Shown here: positions 37,331 to 50,082 of the stretch, one piece after another
Layout of the letters: the number at the start of each line of letters is the position of its first letter
Position numbering within the stretch: position 1 is the stretch's first letter
Assembly (NCBI GenBank): GCA_930367205.1
Contig: OV884011.1
Location: forward strand, 93,109,474 to 93,173,473
Direction of reading: 5' to 3'
DNA length: 64,000 nt
Source of the DNA: Acanthosoma haemorrhoidale
Taxonomy: Eukaryota > Arthropoda > Insecta > Hemiptera > Acanthosomatidae
Notes under the pieces: model-generated
The model's input: the letters and a program-made list of their open reading frames with translations, nothing else
Databases searched by the model: none
What the model was told of the DNA's origin: nothing
Program-made: the position numbers and the translations under genes

Positions 37331-40110
37331 GGAAAGGACGTCTGAACGATAATCAGATCGTCTCGAATTCCAAGTACCAGTCCAATTTTCAGCTATTTTG
37401 TGTGTAGATAACAGAATTCTGCACAGAGACATGCCATGCATATATCTAGCATAAGATTAAACATAAGATTTTTAAAAACATATTCCATGGAGTTAACCAA
37501 TAGGACCTTCAAAAAAGAATATGAAAAATAAAATTCTTATCTCAGAAGATTTAGAAGGCGGGCGGTTCTCCCAACTAGGTACTAAATTAATGGAGCAGAG
37601 AGTGTGCTCCAGCTAGAAAATTGTATTAACAAGGTATAACCATTACTACATGGCCATCATTGCCGTAAATTGAATCCACCAGACTAAATCGCAGGTACAA
37701 CTAACGAACAAGGTAGCAGTTATTACCTCGACCATTGATGAGAAAGGAGCGGAGTCGCGGTTTCTAAACCAGGTACCGATTGCGGTGTTACGGTCAAGGT
37801 AATGCAGGTTACCCAGACACACCGAATCTTGCTCCAGAGAAAAACTTCGACTACGCATAATATTTTTAATTTTACAACGTTTCGAAAAATCTGTTCAATT
37901 TATAATAGCCCATATACGACTTTATAAACGTGACTCATCAATAGTTTACAGGGACTTTCATCGGAGGCAAGAAAGTTCGACTGTTACAAACAAAGGAAAA
38001 GTTACAGGAACCCCGCGGGATTAAAAGCTACAGTAACAACAACTGTACCGTAACTCAATTACTACTGACCACTCAACTTTCTCTACTACTTAAAAGAAAC
38101 GGGTCAGGTAGAGTCGGTCACTCTTAGTAAGCCGACACCCCCTGTCTCTTCATATGTGCCCATGATGCATTTTGCGATAATATATATGTTTATCTTGCAT
38201 TATACCTCAGCTTCTAGTTTGAGGGTTTACTACATATACAGCCCAAACAATTATGAAATATAATCACTATTCCGACGATCCCCGCGGCCTAATTAGCATA
38301 CCGTTCAAACCAAGGTTCAATACCACGCTCACACTAGGATTTTCTTTCCTTTAGGGTTTGAGTCTGGTCGAAGTTGACTCGGGATCGTGAGCATAAATGA
38401 ATACTTGCATTTAAGGTTGAAAGGTAACGCTTACTGCTGAACGCACTAGCAGCCAGGGTCACCTACCTACCAAGTGCGGAGAGAACCTTTGGTCTTCAAG
38501 AACTGTTAAGCCAATTACAATCGTTATTCCAAACGAATCGCTCAAAACAAATAATAAATATTAATTATGAATAATTTATTCAATATAAATACGGACCTCC
38601 CTATTTAGTTATACCCTTCCACAATCGGCACGAATTATTTAATAATAAATATTATTACAGAGTAACATTTACTCCAGTCACCCTTAGTACTGGAAATATT
38701 TAACATTTTATCCAGCTTAGCTAGTATTGTATGCAGTATAAATGGTATGTGTATATTCCCCAAGGCATATTAAAGGAAACAAACAAAATATAATGCAAGA
38801 CTGTCAATATGTATCCCAACAATCAAACCACCGATAGTCGTAGGCACACACAAAACAATGCAAGACAAATATATTAACGAACTGACAAAGTGACTCTTGC
38901 TCAACATTCGGCAAAAATACTCTGGGAAATCCATAAACAGGAATGCCAAGGATGTCTTAATTTAGAAATAACAGACGTGGAGAAATTGTATTAACTAAAC
39001 GACTCACATTTTTTTTTTTTAATCTCATCTACATGACGAACTATGTTGCGGGAAATAATAATAAACTTAAATCGTGCTTAAAACTTACAACTGGTAAACT
39101 TAAATTGTAAAGTATTAACTGGATGCTGTCAGCTATTAACATTATCTATTGCCATATTACCAATACAAATAAAAAATATATGTAAGTAGAAATAATCTGG
39201 TTATTCCATTGTGCGGGGAGGCTTCATAATTGAAACGGCACACCACAGGATAACTAAACTATGAAGTGCACATAAGCATTAATTCCAATGTTCCTATACT
39301 GAATACGGGTTTTCATATTCTGAACAATGTTTATCTCACAAATCGTTTATTATATCGTTCACAATGTTAGCAAATTCACTATTATGCTGAAAACAGAAAA
39401 ACAAACCGTAGGCCCATTAAAACACGTTACCACGATAAGTCCCTTGTTTATAGATTATGAACTTTTGTGAATACTTTCATGCCCTAGATTTAAAATCGAA
39501 CTGCCTTGAACCGTTCGCAAGTGCCAGCCTTAGCTTCCACATAAGGCAGGTATGGCCTCGAGGCCTAGCCGCCGGATGTTGTGCCGCAAGGCAGCACCTC
39601 GAGCCCTATGTTGTGTTCTCTACGCTGACTGTTAGCCAAGCGCTAAGTTGTGCAAAGCTGGGCCAAGCTCAGGTACACAGAGCTTTGATTGGATAAAGTT
39701 TCACTTTGGCTAATGTCACCCGCATCACTGTGGTCAAGCACCTTCAATATTAACTGCCTTCACTATGAGCAGTAGATCGGCACCTTTTAGCAAATTAGAT
39801 CGATATTATCCATGCAGTATGGAAAATGTCATAGATGCATAAATAATCTCCTAATCCTAAGGTCAAGACACTGCTTCCATGCAAATATGACGAAATCGAC
39901 CACCGACTGTAGACGGAACCGAACGGTTTGAAATTTAAAGGCACATTCAACAACACCTCTATGTTCTATGCTACTTTAAGCACAATAGCAGGAAGTATGA
40001 AAAACTAAATTATACGTGAAAAAAGTCTGGCCCGTTTCACTGCCGTCCTAGCTAAGAAGCAGTCTACGGTTTTTTTTTGTATTGAAATCAATTACAATTT
40101 ACTCTATTTT

Positions 40111-40300
40111 GACATTAAGTAATTGTGATCATTGAGCTCATTCGCCCCATATTTACAGTTCAACAATCACTCATTCGTACCAGGTACTGTCATTGATTGT
40201 CACTAATATCCCAAGCGAAAGAAGAAGCGGAATGCTTAGGATTAGGATGATTGTGAAATTTTAAGATTTCTTTTTTTAAGTTATTTCTCCCTAGGGTTAA
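40111..40300 (-). mobile_element. jockey-like 3' end, copy 2
   Basis: The minus frame ending at about 40190 finishes LKFHNHPNPKHSASSFAWD, which resembles the FH..HPNP C-terminal block of jockey-clade ORF2. The 80 bp after its stop match the tail at 44364-44470 (GTACGAATGAG.GA, GAACTGTAAATATGG, GATCACAATT). 5'-truncated. Confidence 0.5.
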
Positions 40301-41089
40301 AGGCACATTAATGCTGGTCTTTTTTTTCAAATATGTCCCTACGTATTTTCTGCACCCATTACCGATAATCAACGAAATACCAAAAATTTGCTAACTAAAT
40401 ACGTTTATGAATAGGATAGCCAGGATAGCCTTAATGGATATGTGGAAAGTTAACTAAAGACTAATAATTTTGGGAAACATTTCACAGACCGGTTTCATCA
40501 ATGAACCGAGAGGAAGTTGTAGGTCGGGAGACAGGCCATTTAACATGTAATAGCTTTGCCGTTCATCACGTCGATAGAGAACAGGTTCGGCCATTCTAGG
40601 TCACCTACGAGACCCAATAACCCCTCGCCTATATTCGCCATCGATTCGAAGGCCTACCTCTACAAGAGAAAACTTACGGCAATTTTTTTTTTAATAATCG
40701 AAAATGTAGATGGATTGCATGCAAAATGCACGAACGCGAATATTAAGTACATCAGAAAATAAGGACTAGTCGTGGTATGTAATTCCAGGGATGACAATTT
40801 TAATAATTGTAAAGATTCAAAATTAGTTATATGGCAACGAATCAAACCCTCGGTCTAGCAATCACATTTCTGCACCGAAGTTTGTCTCTTTCCGAATGTG
40901 TCATCTCTGATCGTACATCATCACAAAAACAATTAATTATGTAAAATATTTATAGCTTGTACATAAGAGGTTAGATTTGTAAGTAACTGAGTTTTGAGGT
41001 ATCCCCAATAGTCTCCAGCTATTTCTTCAGCCTTACAGATCATGTTAAGAAACATACCAAATGTCTGAGAGGATTAGTTTTGTAGGAAT

Positions 41090-41122
41090 GATTTTGTAAA
41101 GGAAGATTTCCTTTACAAAATC
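41090..41122. repeat. perfect 15-bp inverted repeat (hairpin)
   Basis: GATTTTGTAAAGGAA at 41090-41104 and its exact complement at 41108-41122 are separated by three bases (GAT). It stands 33 bp upstream of the tandem duplication. In RNA it would fold as a 15-bp stem with a tight loop. Confidence 0.85.
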
Positions 41123-41154
41123 TCAACATTGCACCGCGTTTTTTTTTTTTCTGA

Positions 41155-41588
41155 AATAGCCACTAACAAATTTTTCAACAACAGTTTCCACAAAGCTCCT
41201 TTATATTTAACTGTTGAGGTCATATCAGGAAAAAAAGGCGGGAAACGTAAAAAGTTACCTTAAACGAAAATACTTGAAAGGATTTACTAAAGGACAAAGT
41301 TTAGTTGCGAACTAGACAAGTTGAGAGTGAAATTTGAGATCGAGATGCAATAGTAGTTTAGTGAACCGTTTTTGGTTTTTTTTTTTTAAATAGCCACTAA
41401 CAAGCTTCACCAACAGTTTCCACAAAGCTCCTTTATATTTAACTGTTCGGCAAAAAAGGCGGGAAACGTAAAAAGTTATCTAAAACGAAAATACTTGAAA
41501 GAATTTACTAAAGGACAAAGTTTAGTTGCGAACTAGACAAGTTGAGAGTGAAATTTGAGATCGAGATGCAATAGTAGTTTAGTGAACC
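41155..41588 (+). repeat. tandem duplication of about 230 bp (two units)
   Basis: Units 41155-41367 and 41388-41588 run from AATAGCCACTAACAA to TAGTAGTTTAGTGAACC and are about 95% identical by eye, separated and preceded by poly-T. Unit 2 lacks about a dozen bases present in unit 1 near 41220. Both carry GGCGGGAAAC, which resembles an E2F-type site. No open frame of note. High identity points to a recent duplication. Confidence 0.9.
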
Positions 41589-42986
41589 AACCACTTCCCA
41601 GGCAATTAGCAGTGAGAAAGGTCGATGGCATTAAACAGCACCTGCCAAGGTTCCTTTAAATTATTTTATCATTAGTTGCTGGGCGCCATGTTTCATTAGA
41701 GCAAAAATAATATCTTCTTCTAATCGCGATTTGACTATGATTTTAATAAGAGAGGCCTATATTGCTCCATTTTTTTTATGTAAGCAACAAAAAAAAATAC
41801 AGGTAATCTTACTCTGTATCAATCTTTATGCAACTTATAGTGAATAGGCACTGATTGAGGTAAGGGAATGCTTCACATAAACCATCAAGTATATAAAATA
41901 TAAAGACAAATGAAATCATAAATTACTTAAAATTGTTAGAATTTGCAGAAACCGGCTTAGAATTTAATAAAAACGCACAATATTTTATTGCTGGTTTTCA
42001 AAGGTTTCAATTGATTATTCAAGTATTCAAAGCTTTTAGTATATTACGCCGCCTTTAATTAGGGCGGAAAAAAAAAATCAGAACTTTTGCTATCCACATT
42101 TGACTGTTGACCGGCCATTTCTAAATACAATTATGGGGGGGGGGGGGGTAAGGGAATGGCATGCCGTCATGTCATTCACATATTGCTTCCCATTTGTGAA
42201 CCAATTTATAAAACCTTTATATCTTCTTACTCCCTAACTTTAAAACTTTTTTTTAAAATATCTGAATAAATGTATTAGTTTTGGGACCACTCTCAAAGAA
42301 GACACGTACAAACAGAGAGGCGAAAGAAGATCTTAAATAAAACGAATGAAAGTTGAGGCCCTCCCTTCGAGCTCAGAAAAAATTCTTGCTTCCTATCAAG
42401 GATGATAAGGAGCGCTTTAGTGTTAACAATCGCCCTAAGTGAAATTCTAAGTGATTATTACCATAACTAAAAGTGAGCTACTAATTGTCAAAGTTGGCAC
42501 AAGGACAGAAGCCAACATTCTACCGTGACAACCAACCCACTGGACGGAACGAACGAAATAGTGGGATTTGGCTGGTTGTCAGGCGGAATTAAGATGTCCA
42601 AGTTAGGCCGTGGGGAAGCAACACATGACTCACTTTGTGCGAGAACAGATGTGAGCTCCAACATGGGCAAATACTGGGTAGGTTCTTAGTTAACAGCTAA
42701 AGTGAACGGTATATTGAGTATTACCGATGATGATACACGAGAATGCTGTACACAACGTGACTGTATGCATATTTCGGAATGTTTCATTGTCGGCCAATCC
42801 ATAAATATTTGAACTTCTTAATTCATTGATGATTCTCCACTGGAAGTAGTACGCTCTAAGTCTCTAGTGTATACGGCGAGAGCTTTAGATAAAGTACGAT
42901 TGAATTCTAAACATCCTATAAGTCCTGAGGGAGTCGAGTCCCAGCAGGGAATTCTGAAATTAATTTAGGACTTTATCCCAGGATTC
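41589..42986. other. AT-rich stretch with G14 run, no gene seen
   Basis: A 14-base G run lies at 42135-42148. The frame at 42670-42488 (-) has no motif. Nothing else recognised. Confidence 0.45.
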
Positions 42987-43013
42987 CCTGAGGACGACAC
43001 AGCTTGTCTTTCA
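42987..43013 (+). ncRNA. hammerhead-like / retroelement-end motif, decayed
   Basis: CCTGAGGACGACACAGCTTG followed by TCTTTC: a CTGAGGA box followed by a short GACA/TGTC stem. The GAAAC box expected next is degenerate (TTTCA). The wording resembles known CTGANGA...GAAAC ends of Penelope-like elements. Confidence 0.2.
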
Positions 43014-43498
43014 TTGATTAGGTTTTAATTAGCTGACCATGGAACAATGATAGCTTCTTTTTAAGTTTGTTCGGTCTAAAAAATGATACATGGAAAAGAG
43101 ACAAGACTAAATTAATGAGTTTCAACAACAACAAGAAAAACGGGGATGTATTCGTTTGGAGTACTGGCTTAGGGTACGAACGAAATATGCTAGATTTTTA
43201 TCAATTTTTTTATGGACGATGTTTTAACATTGTGTGTACAGCAAATAACTTATACATTCCGGAAAACAACATCAACAATTGATGTTGAAGATCTATATTA
43301 TAATATTGCATAGTACAAGATTAATAAATATGAATACAAGTTATTTTAAGTGATTAGGAAGCGCAACCCCCTGCTCGCTTCGCTCGTCAGCCCCTTTGCT
43401 GGGCCCAGTCATCTGTTTTATGAATAAAAGAAAAGATAGAAATATAAGATACATATACATATATAATATAAAATATCTCTAATACGATAAAACGTAAG
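43014..43498. other. no gene recognised
   Basis: A 71-codon plus frame (43067-43282) has no known motif. A GC-rich line at 43366-43406 contains GCTCGCTTCGCTCG, a self-complementary pattern of unknown meaning. Confidence 0.35.
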
Positions 43499-43560
43499 AC
43501 GGAGAAGCACTAAACTACCCGTATTCTTCGGAGAAACGCTAAATAACTCGCACTTTTACG
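43499..43560 (+). repeat. interspersed repeat, copy B, partly duplicated
   Basis: GACGGAGAAGCACTAAACTA (43499 on) followed by CGGAGAAACGCTAAATAACT (43529 on): the unit seen once at 14654-14688 (minus) occurs here in two tandem, diverged halves. A shorter echo, AAACATAAGACGG, lies near 43686. Confidence 0.5.
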
Positions 43561-44363
43561 TTAGATTAAATGTTAAATTTGCTAAAAATATTCAAAATTA
43601 ATTAAAAATCTGATTTATAGACGAATAACATTTTCGATACGGGTAGTATCGTATTTTATATGTTTTTTATTTTGGTAATATAATAAAACATAAGACGGAA
43701 ATAACTATTTTATACAATAGAGAGAAAGATCAATGGTTTCAAAATATTACATACAGCGAACTGTTAATCAGTCAGAAGTTGTAAAATAAGAGCAATTTAA
43801 TGAATTTATTAACAATATAACAGTACAAGGTGGATATAAATAACGGCCTAGTAACTTAGGCATGAAGGAATATTTCTATAGTTCGAAAATACAGATAATT
43901 ATTGACATTGGCAATCAAGGTAGATGCGAAAAAGGTGAGAGAGTGGTACATAAATCATTGATTAGGGAATATTGAATTAATAAACGAGAAGTGCATGATT
44001 TAAATTTTATGAAAACAAATACAAGTATTCACCGATGATTAGTATGTTTGAAGTAACACATACAGCACCTATAGCAATCAATATCCTGCAATAATATTTT
44101 GATGAATGATACTGCCTACTACTAACCTAACCTGATATACTCCATCAAACCAATTCAACGGCTCTTATCTAAACTTTGAATTCACAGATTAAAAGAGTGT
44201 ACCTAAGGAAAAATATACTAAACTTTGTATATTTGATTGTGAATGTGAAGATTTGTCTTGCAACAGAATAACACCGATAAACTTAATAACCCATTCATCT
44301 CAATATCCTCAGCAGTTTTGAGAGATTTTATTAGAAACCTTTTATTAGGATAATATTAACATC

Positions 44364-44515
44364 TGCCCTATTGGGCAATAAGCAATTGTGATCAATGCTC
44401 ATCCATACCATATTTACAGTTCAGCATTCACTCGCTCATTCGTAACAAATTCACACAGTCCAAGGATCTCCCAAATCCGCCCAGTTGTCCCTCTTGTGAG
44501 AGAATGAAAGATATT
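44364..44515 (-). mobile_element. jockey-like 3' tail, copy 3
   Basis: Read on the minus strand, it aligns with the tail of the RT fragment at 5750-5895 (GACAAC..G.GGATTTGGGAG, ACGAATGAGCGAGTGAATG, TTATTGCCCAATAGGGCA end). No coding part was recognised upstream. The terminal TTGGGCAAT/ATTGCCC wording is shared with the copy at 5750. Confidence 0.5.
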
Positions 44516-47500
44516 TAATGTTCTCAACATTTCCAACTATACATACTAATGATAACAAGTATCGAATTCCTTCAAATTGGTCGATTCATTTAACCACTTA
44601 ACTGAGCTCCTAAAGACCTGAAATCGAAATTGCCAGAAAAGTGAACTAATACTTAGGCGACTTAACCAATATTCGTTAAGTAATCATTAGAAATTTACCA
44701 ACTGCACTATAGAGTAAACTTCCCAAAAAATGAGGCGTGTTCTAAACCATGACCCCAGCGGGCCGGTCACGGCAGGTCAATCTCATAGAGGACATTAGCG
44801 GGGCCTATCGTCTGTGAATAGTAAGTAGTCAGTTAGTGAGCGTCCTGTCTTAGTAACGTGACTGCTTACCACCGCTATTTACCTCTACGGATCCTCTATT
44901 TATTTATCGATTTCTTCTTTGTGCGGCTATTCTTCAATTCGTACCTCAGTTATAAAAATATTCGAACTCTTCAGTTATAAAAATTGCAACTGAGAATGTT
45001 TTAAATGGGTCCGTCATTTTGATATGTAACTAAGTCCTTGTGACTTTATTAGGAATATCAAAGCGCTGGTTTTATTGCCCGAGACTATAAAAGGTAATAG
45101 CATTTCCTTCTTTAATAAACTGTTATATAACTTGGCGAACAACGACAACCTCGGGAATGATTTATTTAAGATTTAAGTCATGCTTTTGACCCTGCGAATA
45201 AAATAAATCTTCTTGAAAAGCAGTTCGGAATTGACATTATTCGCAACGTCTATCAAAGATATGGCCTAAGTAAGATAGAGACGGGTTATCGAGTGATGAA
45301 ATTGGGATGGTAATTTTGGAGGATTGACAAGGAGGGCGTTTCTACCCCTCTATCATGATTAAATTTGGCGATTCACGGACAAACCTAAAAGAAAAAAACT
45401 GAGCCTCTAAGATTTTCACACTTAATACGAACTCAAAATGAATGGTAGCAAGCCAAATGTAGCCCTGCAATTGTATGCCTAAAGCATAAAAAAGATAGAA
45501 ATTTCAAATACTTCATGATGTGTCGATGCAGCATTATATACGGCCAAGTTGTAATAGGTAGAGTCATCAATATTTGCACCATGTCGAAAACCTTCTCTAG
45601 GGTAAATTCAATGAAGCAGTTATTAACATTCCAATGATGTTTAACGATTTTGATCCAAAGTCTAATCGAGTCAAGAATATCCTGGATTCCTGCCTTCCAT
45701 GCACCATTAATAAGAGCAGAAAATTGCTTTCAAATTCTCGATTCAGTAACCATTACAGTCATGTTTACTTAAGCCAAGCTTCTCCTTATTAAAAATTCTT
45801 GTACCATTTAGATTAATCAAATTAATAGCTCAGCTCAGGTTATCTTAAAACATTGACTTATCTAAGGTCTCTTTGATTTATCAATTTGGTGTTTTAACAC
45901 ATAATTAAAAAATGAATGTAACGTTGATAAGGAGTTCTCAAAGTAATGTTTCAGATTAAAAACCCGAAATTAAAGACCAGCTGCCCTTCCGAAAATGATA
46001 AATGACACCAAATTAATTCCCGTCATAAGTCATACAGATTTTTTTACTGTTTAGAAAGCACACACAACATAGTCAGCAGTAAAGAAAATGGCAGCGACGC
46101 CCGAAGTCGAATGAGAAATAAATGGCGTACTTTTACTCTGATCGCTATAAGTTAATCCATTATGGCGTCACGATCACGGCTAAGAGATGGGGCTCTAGAT
46201 ATTTATGCAAATTCTTCGCAGAGATGAGTTAGACGGGCTATCTATCAACTTTAGGACGTGCTTCGTAGGGGGCACTTAGGGAAGCAGAATAAGAGAGCAT
46301 CTCGAAAGGAAGTTTGTCTATAATGTGCATATCAGGGATCCGGGTTCAAATCCCTTTGGGAATACAGGAATTAATTTTCACTCGCAGCTCAGTAAATTAT
46401 GAGGGTGTTTTAAATTTCAATTGTTTAAAAAAAAAAAAATTGTATACAAACTGCGAAATTTAACCGACTTGTCTTAACTTTATAACTTTTTACTTCAAGT
46501 TCAGTTCTATCCCCTATGGGTCACAAACCTTGGCCAGATCCTTGATCAATAGTCAACATGGAATGGAGAGATCAGAAGACGTTGCATACCCATTCTAAAA
46601 CTCTTACCAATCCCGTCATTTCTTCGTACAACTAACCCGCTAACTTGGTTCCTCCCTCCTTTCTACCTTTGACTACTACATCATTGTTTATTTTTGGTGG
46701 TCTCAACCAATGGTGACATTGGCCATCAGCGGAACGAAACCACTAAAACCCAATACAAGATCTCGCTTATCCGACCCCTACCCTATGCTCCTACACACAC
46801 CATTTGGAACTCTACATTCATCCGTCATTGGTCTTCCCTCTCAGTTATCACATTTATTTTTATAAATTTCTTCTTACTTAAAAATCGCCCACAATCTGAC
46901 TATGTATTGCAAATAGCTAATGATATTTTATTAGTTTCAAATTAATAGTGGCTTTGTTTATTTTTTGTTTCTTTATTCTATGACATACTTACAATACATG
47001 CGTAAGTCGGGCCCTGTGATTGAAAAAGCTTGTATGCGTTTTATTTATTTATCATGAGACTCATCTAATTTATAAATAATCATATGTTATTTACGATCTG
47101 TATATACAGGCCAGACCGTATTGACATTTTCGTTATTTTTAGGGGACTTATTTACCATAATATTTTATTCATTTCACCGTCCGCTTGAATATAATAGTTT
47201 TAGTATGCAGTGAAGTTGAGACAATGACATTGTGAAGACATACGTTTTATTGCACTATAAAAATTTTCTCGGGCAACACAAGTTTGAAACAAAGCCCCTG
47301 GGCTAGCCCTATAAGATATTCCCTTTCCGTGCCGCTCAATAGTCCGGGTCTGACTTAACACAGAAGAGGCTTAATACGTAGGGCTCAAAGGGACTAATTA
47401 ACAATAGGTTTATCTGACGCTAACGATCACAACTCTTTTGTTACATAAATTGACTTAAGCTGAGTAAAATTGTTAGTTTGTAAGGAGCGCTGAGAGCTGT

Positions 47501-48810
47501 GTTAACCTTTTAACCTTTGAACCCTAAAAACAAACACGGTAACATAAACTGTTTCATTTATTACCACACTCATTAATAAAATCTGATAGAAACATAAGTT
47601 ATGAAGAAAAAACTGAAGAATACACTCGTGGTGTTTTTATTCGGTCAGTCTGTACGAACCATTCCGATTTGCAAAATACAAAATTCGAGAATTACGTAGA
47701 ATTAAATATCTCAGTAAAATATGGCCAGGAAGCTCTAGAAAAGGCTATGCTACTCAGAACAGTTCTGAATAACAAATCTCTTTATGGAAATAGTCTGATT
47801 ATTTTTCAATTGGGTTAAATTTTACTAAATAAATGCTAAAATAATGGAATGGTAAAGACAACACAACTTCTACATTGGCGGATGATATCTTTGAAACCAT
47901 TCGTTGTAGAAAAAAATCTTTTTTTGATAAAGAATGTGGGATATCTAGATATCTCTCACTTGTTCCATGAGCCAAAAATACACTATCCTTTTTACACCGG
48001 AACAATGTAATATATATTATATGAATAGTGCCGGTAGTAGGAAGGGTATGACAAAACAATAAATCTTCCGTCTTTCCACAAAATGGTATTTAGTCACCAA
48101 TAACGTTTTCAGCAGCTCGGTGATAACAATCAATAACAGTGCCAAATGGCAATAGTCCGAAATGGTACATCCATTTTACTAGAATTAAATATTTAATAAA
48201 AATCGATACAAAAGTAATAAATAATTAAAAGACACTATAATACACTAATCGCATGGCTACTCACCCACCCAATCGATGGTGTGAACAAACTTTGAGATAA
48301 TTTATATTAATTCAGACTTTAAAATAGATTTGCAATTTTTTCAGATTTCACTCGACGATTGGCTTTATTTAGGAGGCATGGCGGGGTAGGGTTTCTTAGC
48401 ATACGCGTGTTTAATATCTCATTTTTTTAATTTATACTATCCGATATTAGGGAATCTAATTCAATTTCTAAATATCCAAGGCTATTGATTAATTGTCTAT
48501 CATTTGTATGGTGTGGCAAGGCTATTCTATGTGGTGCATCATGATGCCTTCCTCCTGTAGAGCTAATTTGTTTTTTGTTTATGATGTTCTTTGCATCCAA
48601 TCAATATACATCCATTTCTGTAAAATATTGAATAGAATCCATTTAAATACAATTCAACAACTATATAACATGCTCATTAGGCAACTATTTTAACATTTTC
48701 AGAATGTATTCGTATGTTTTAAGAAGCCTTCAATTTATAAAAAGATAACTATGTTATCAATACAAATCCGCTTTCCGTTTCTGGATTTAATTCCTTCAGA
48801 CCGCCGGCTG
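44516..48810. other. AT-rich stretch, no gene recognised
   Basis: A 22-codon frame (MTPAGRSRQVNLIED...) at 44749-44817 lies in a GC-richer line. A B-box-like GGTTCAAATCC is at 46343-46353. The frame at 46694-46945 (+) has no domain. No splice-framed exon was convincing. Confidence 0.4.
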
Positions 48811-48909
48811 CCTGTCGGAATACTGAATTCCCTAAGGACGGAATGTACATTCCGTTCTTAATAAAGGAATCTGCGAAGACAAGATCTGCGTGTCTTGCCT
48901 TCCGACAGG
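48811..48909. repeat. nested palindrome / cruciform-capable cluster
   Basis: The outer arms CCTGTCGGAA (48811-48820) and TTCCGACAGG (48900-48909) are exact complements. Inside is a perfect 18-bp palindrome ACGGAATGTACATTCCGT (48838-48855), which extends to 28 bp (48833-48860) with one G-T pair. A further AAGACA...TGTCTT pair (about 48876-48896) and ATTCC/GGAAT pairs sit between. The stretch could fold into a branched hairpin. Confidence 0.85.
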
Positions 48910-49926
48910 ACACGTCCTACCCAATGTTCCTATTGTGAAAGGGGAAAGTTTCATGTGTCAAGCTCCTTTTTACCTTCCTCAGAAATACAACACCGACCCC
49001 AGGATTGTATGTCAAGCTCCGCTCATATTTTCCCTGTAACTCCGTTACAATTCTCATTATTACCGTTATTATTGTTGTATTTAATAATAAATATATTTAA
49101 GGTACAGATAGATAGGCTATAAAATTGAAGCAGTTAATACTAACATTTCATGACGTGAAGATTAATGGTTCGAACCGTAAAAGAACGGTTTATTCTTCTC
49201 CCATTTGAAGATCGATAAAATAAGTTACGATTTAAACTAGTTTCTCGGCAGTAAAATCTTAAATAATAAACAAAGACAATAAAATATAAATATGAGGATT
49301 GGGTGAAAGGCAGCTTCAGGAGAGAATTATCCTATCCCTCACGATGGAAGACACACCCACCAGTGCTTGTGTTTTTTTCACAAAAAATAAAAGTGGATAT
49401 TGCAATATGACATAGACCAAGGCCATTACCTCTTTCGAATCGGCAATAGCTAATACTTCTAGCCTCTCAATATTATTTCTTGTGAAATAGCTTATGCCAG
49501 CATCGTAAAAATGATCGCTAACACTAGGGATCCTCCCAGATTCTGGGTTCGAGCGAATTTTATTTCAAAGTTCTGAAAATAGAAATTTTCAAACCGATAT
49601 AGTTATTATTAGATATTGAATAAATTTTTATTGGTGAAAATTACTACGTTCCCTAATAGGGCAAAGAATAATAAGTATAAATGATATCGTCAGTTGTAGG
49701 TTTTTCGTTATGTTCTTTTCCTACTTGTAAATAAGGCGATATTATTTTATTATTATTCGCCAAATGTTTATTTTGGCTTTGGTATAGAAACGATCTAGCG
49801 TCCGGGAATTATACGATAAATATAATTTAATTATCAAACAAATTAAAGAGAATTATTGGAAAAAAAATTATTTCATCCATAATAAATTTACAATATCGAA
49901 TAAAATCTCTCATTCAATCAGTATTT
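48910..49926. other. no gene recognised
   Basis: The frame at 48895-49122 (+) starts inside the palindrome cluster and has no motif. A B-box-like GGTTCGAGCGA lies near 49534. The rest is AT-rich. Confidence 0.4.
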
Positions 49927-50082
49927 ATGTGTGCAAAATTGTCACCTAGACTGACATGGAGAAGTAGGCAAGGACCGGGGACATCCCTCCTGCAGGCGCG
50001 TCACTGCTTTGTAGGGACAGCGCAGGCTGAAAAACAGCGTAAGAGCCGCAGACGCTCAGGTCGAGAGGAAAAAATTATTTAG
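49927..50082 (+). CDS. small ORF, 51 codons, hypothetical
   Basis: An ATG at 49927 opens a 51-codon frame ending in TAG, in a GC-rich patch. The product would be basic (MCAKLSPRLTWRSRQGPG at the start, EKQRKSRRRSGREEK near the end). No homology, no signal peptide, no splice context. It may be an exon fragment or an ORF kept open by GC content. Confidence 0.2.
   Translation: MCAKLSPRLTWRSRQGPGTSLLQARHCFVGTAQAEKQRKSRRRSGREEKII

Larger units (their letters stand above)
34239..40110. other. AT-rich stretch with two repeat copies, no gene recognised
   Basis: It contains the repeat copy at 35013-35073 and a SINE-like piece near 37240-37330, listed separately, and a C10 run at 36315-36324. A GC-richer frame at 39457-39696 (+) includes the 12-bp palindrome GGCCTCGAGGCC (39554-39565) but has no known motif. 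Confidence 0.4.

Noticed and set aside
46340..46360. B-box-like GGTTCAAATCC as a tRNA gene
   Set aside because: No A box at correct spacing and no acceptor stem; at most a SINE piece.
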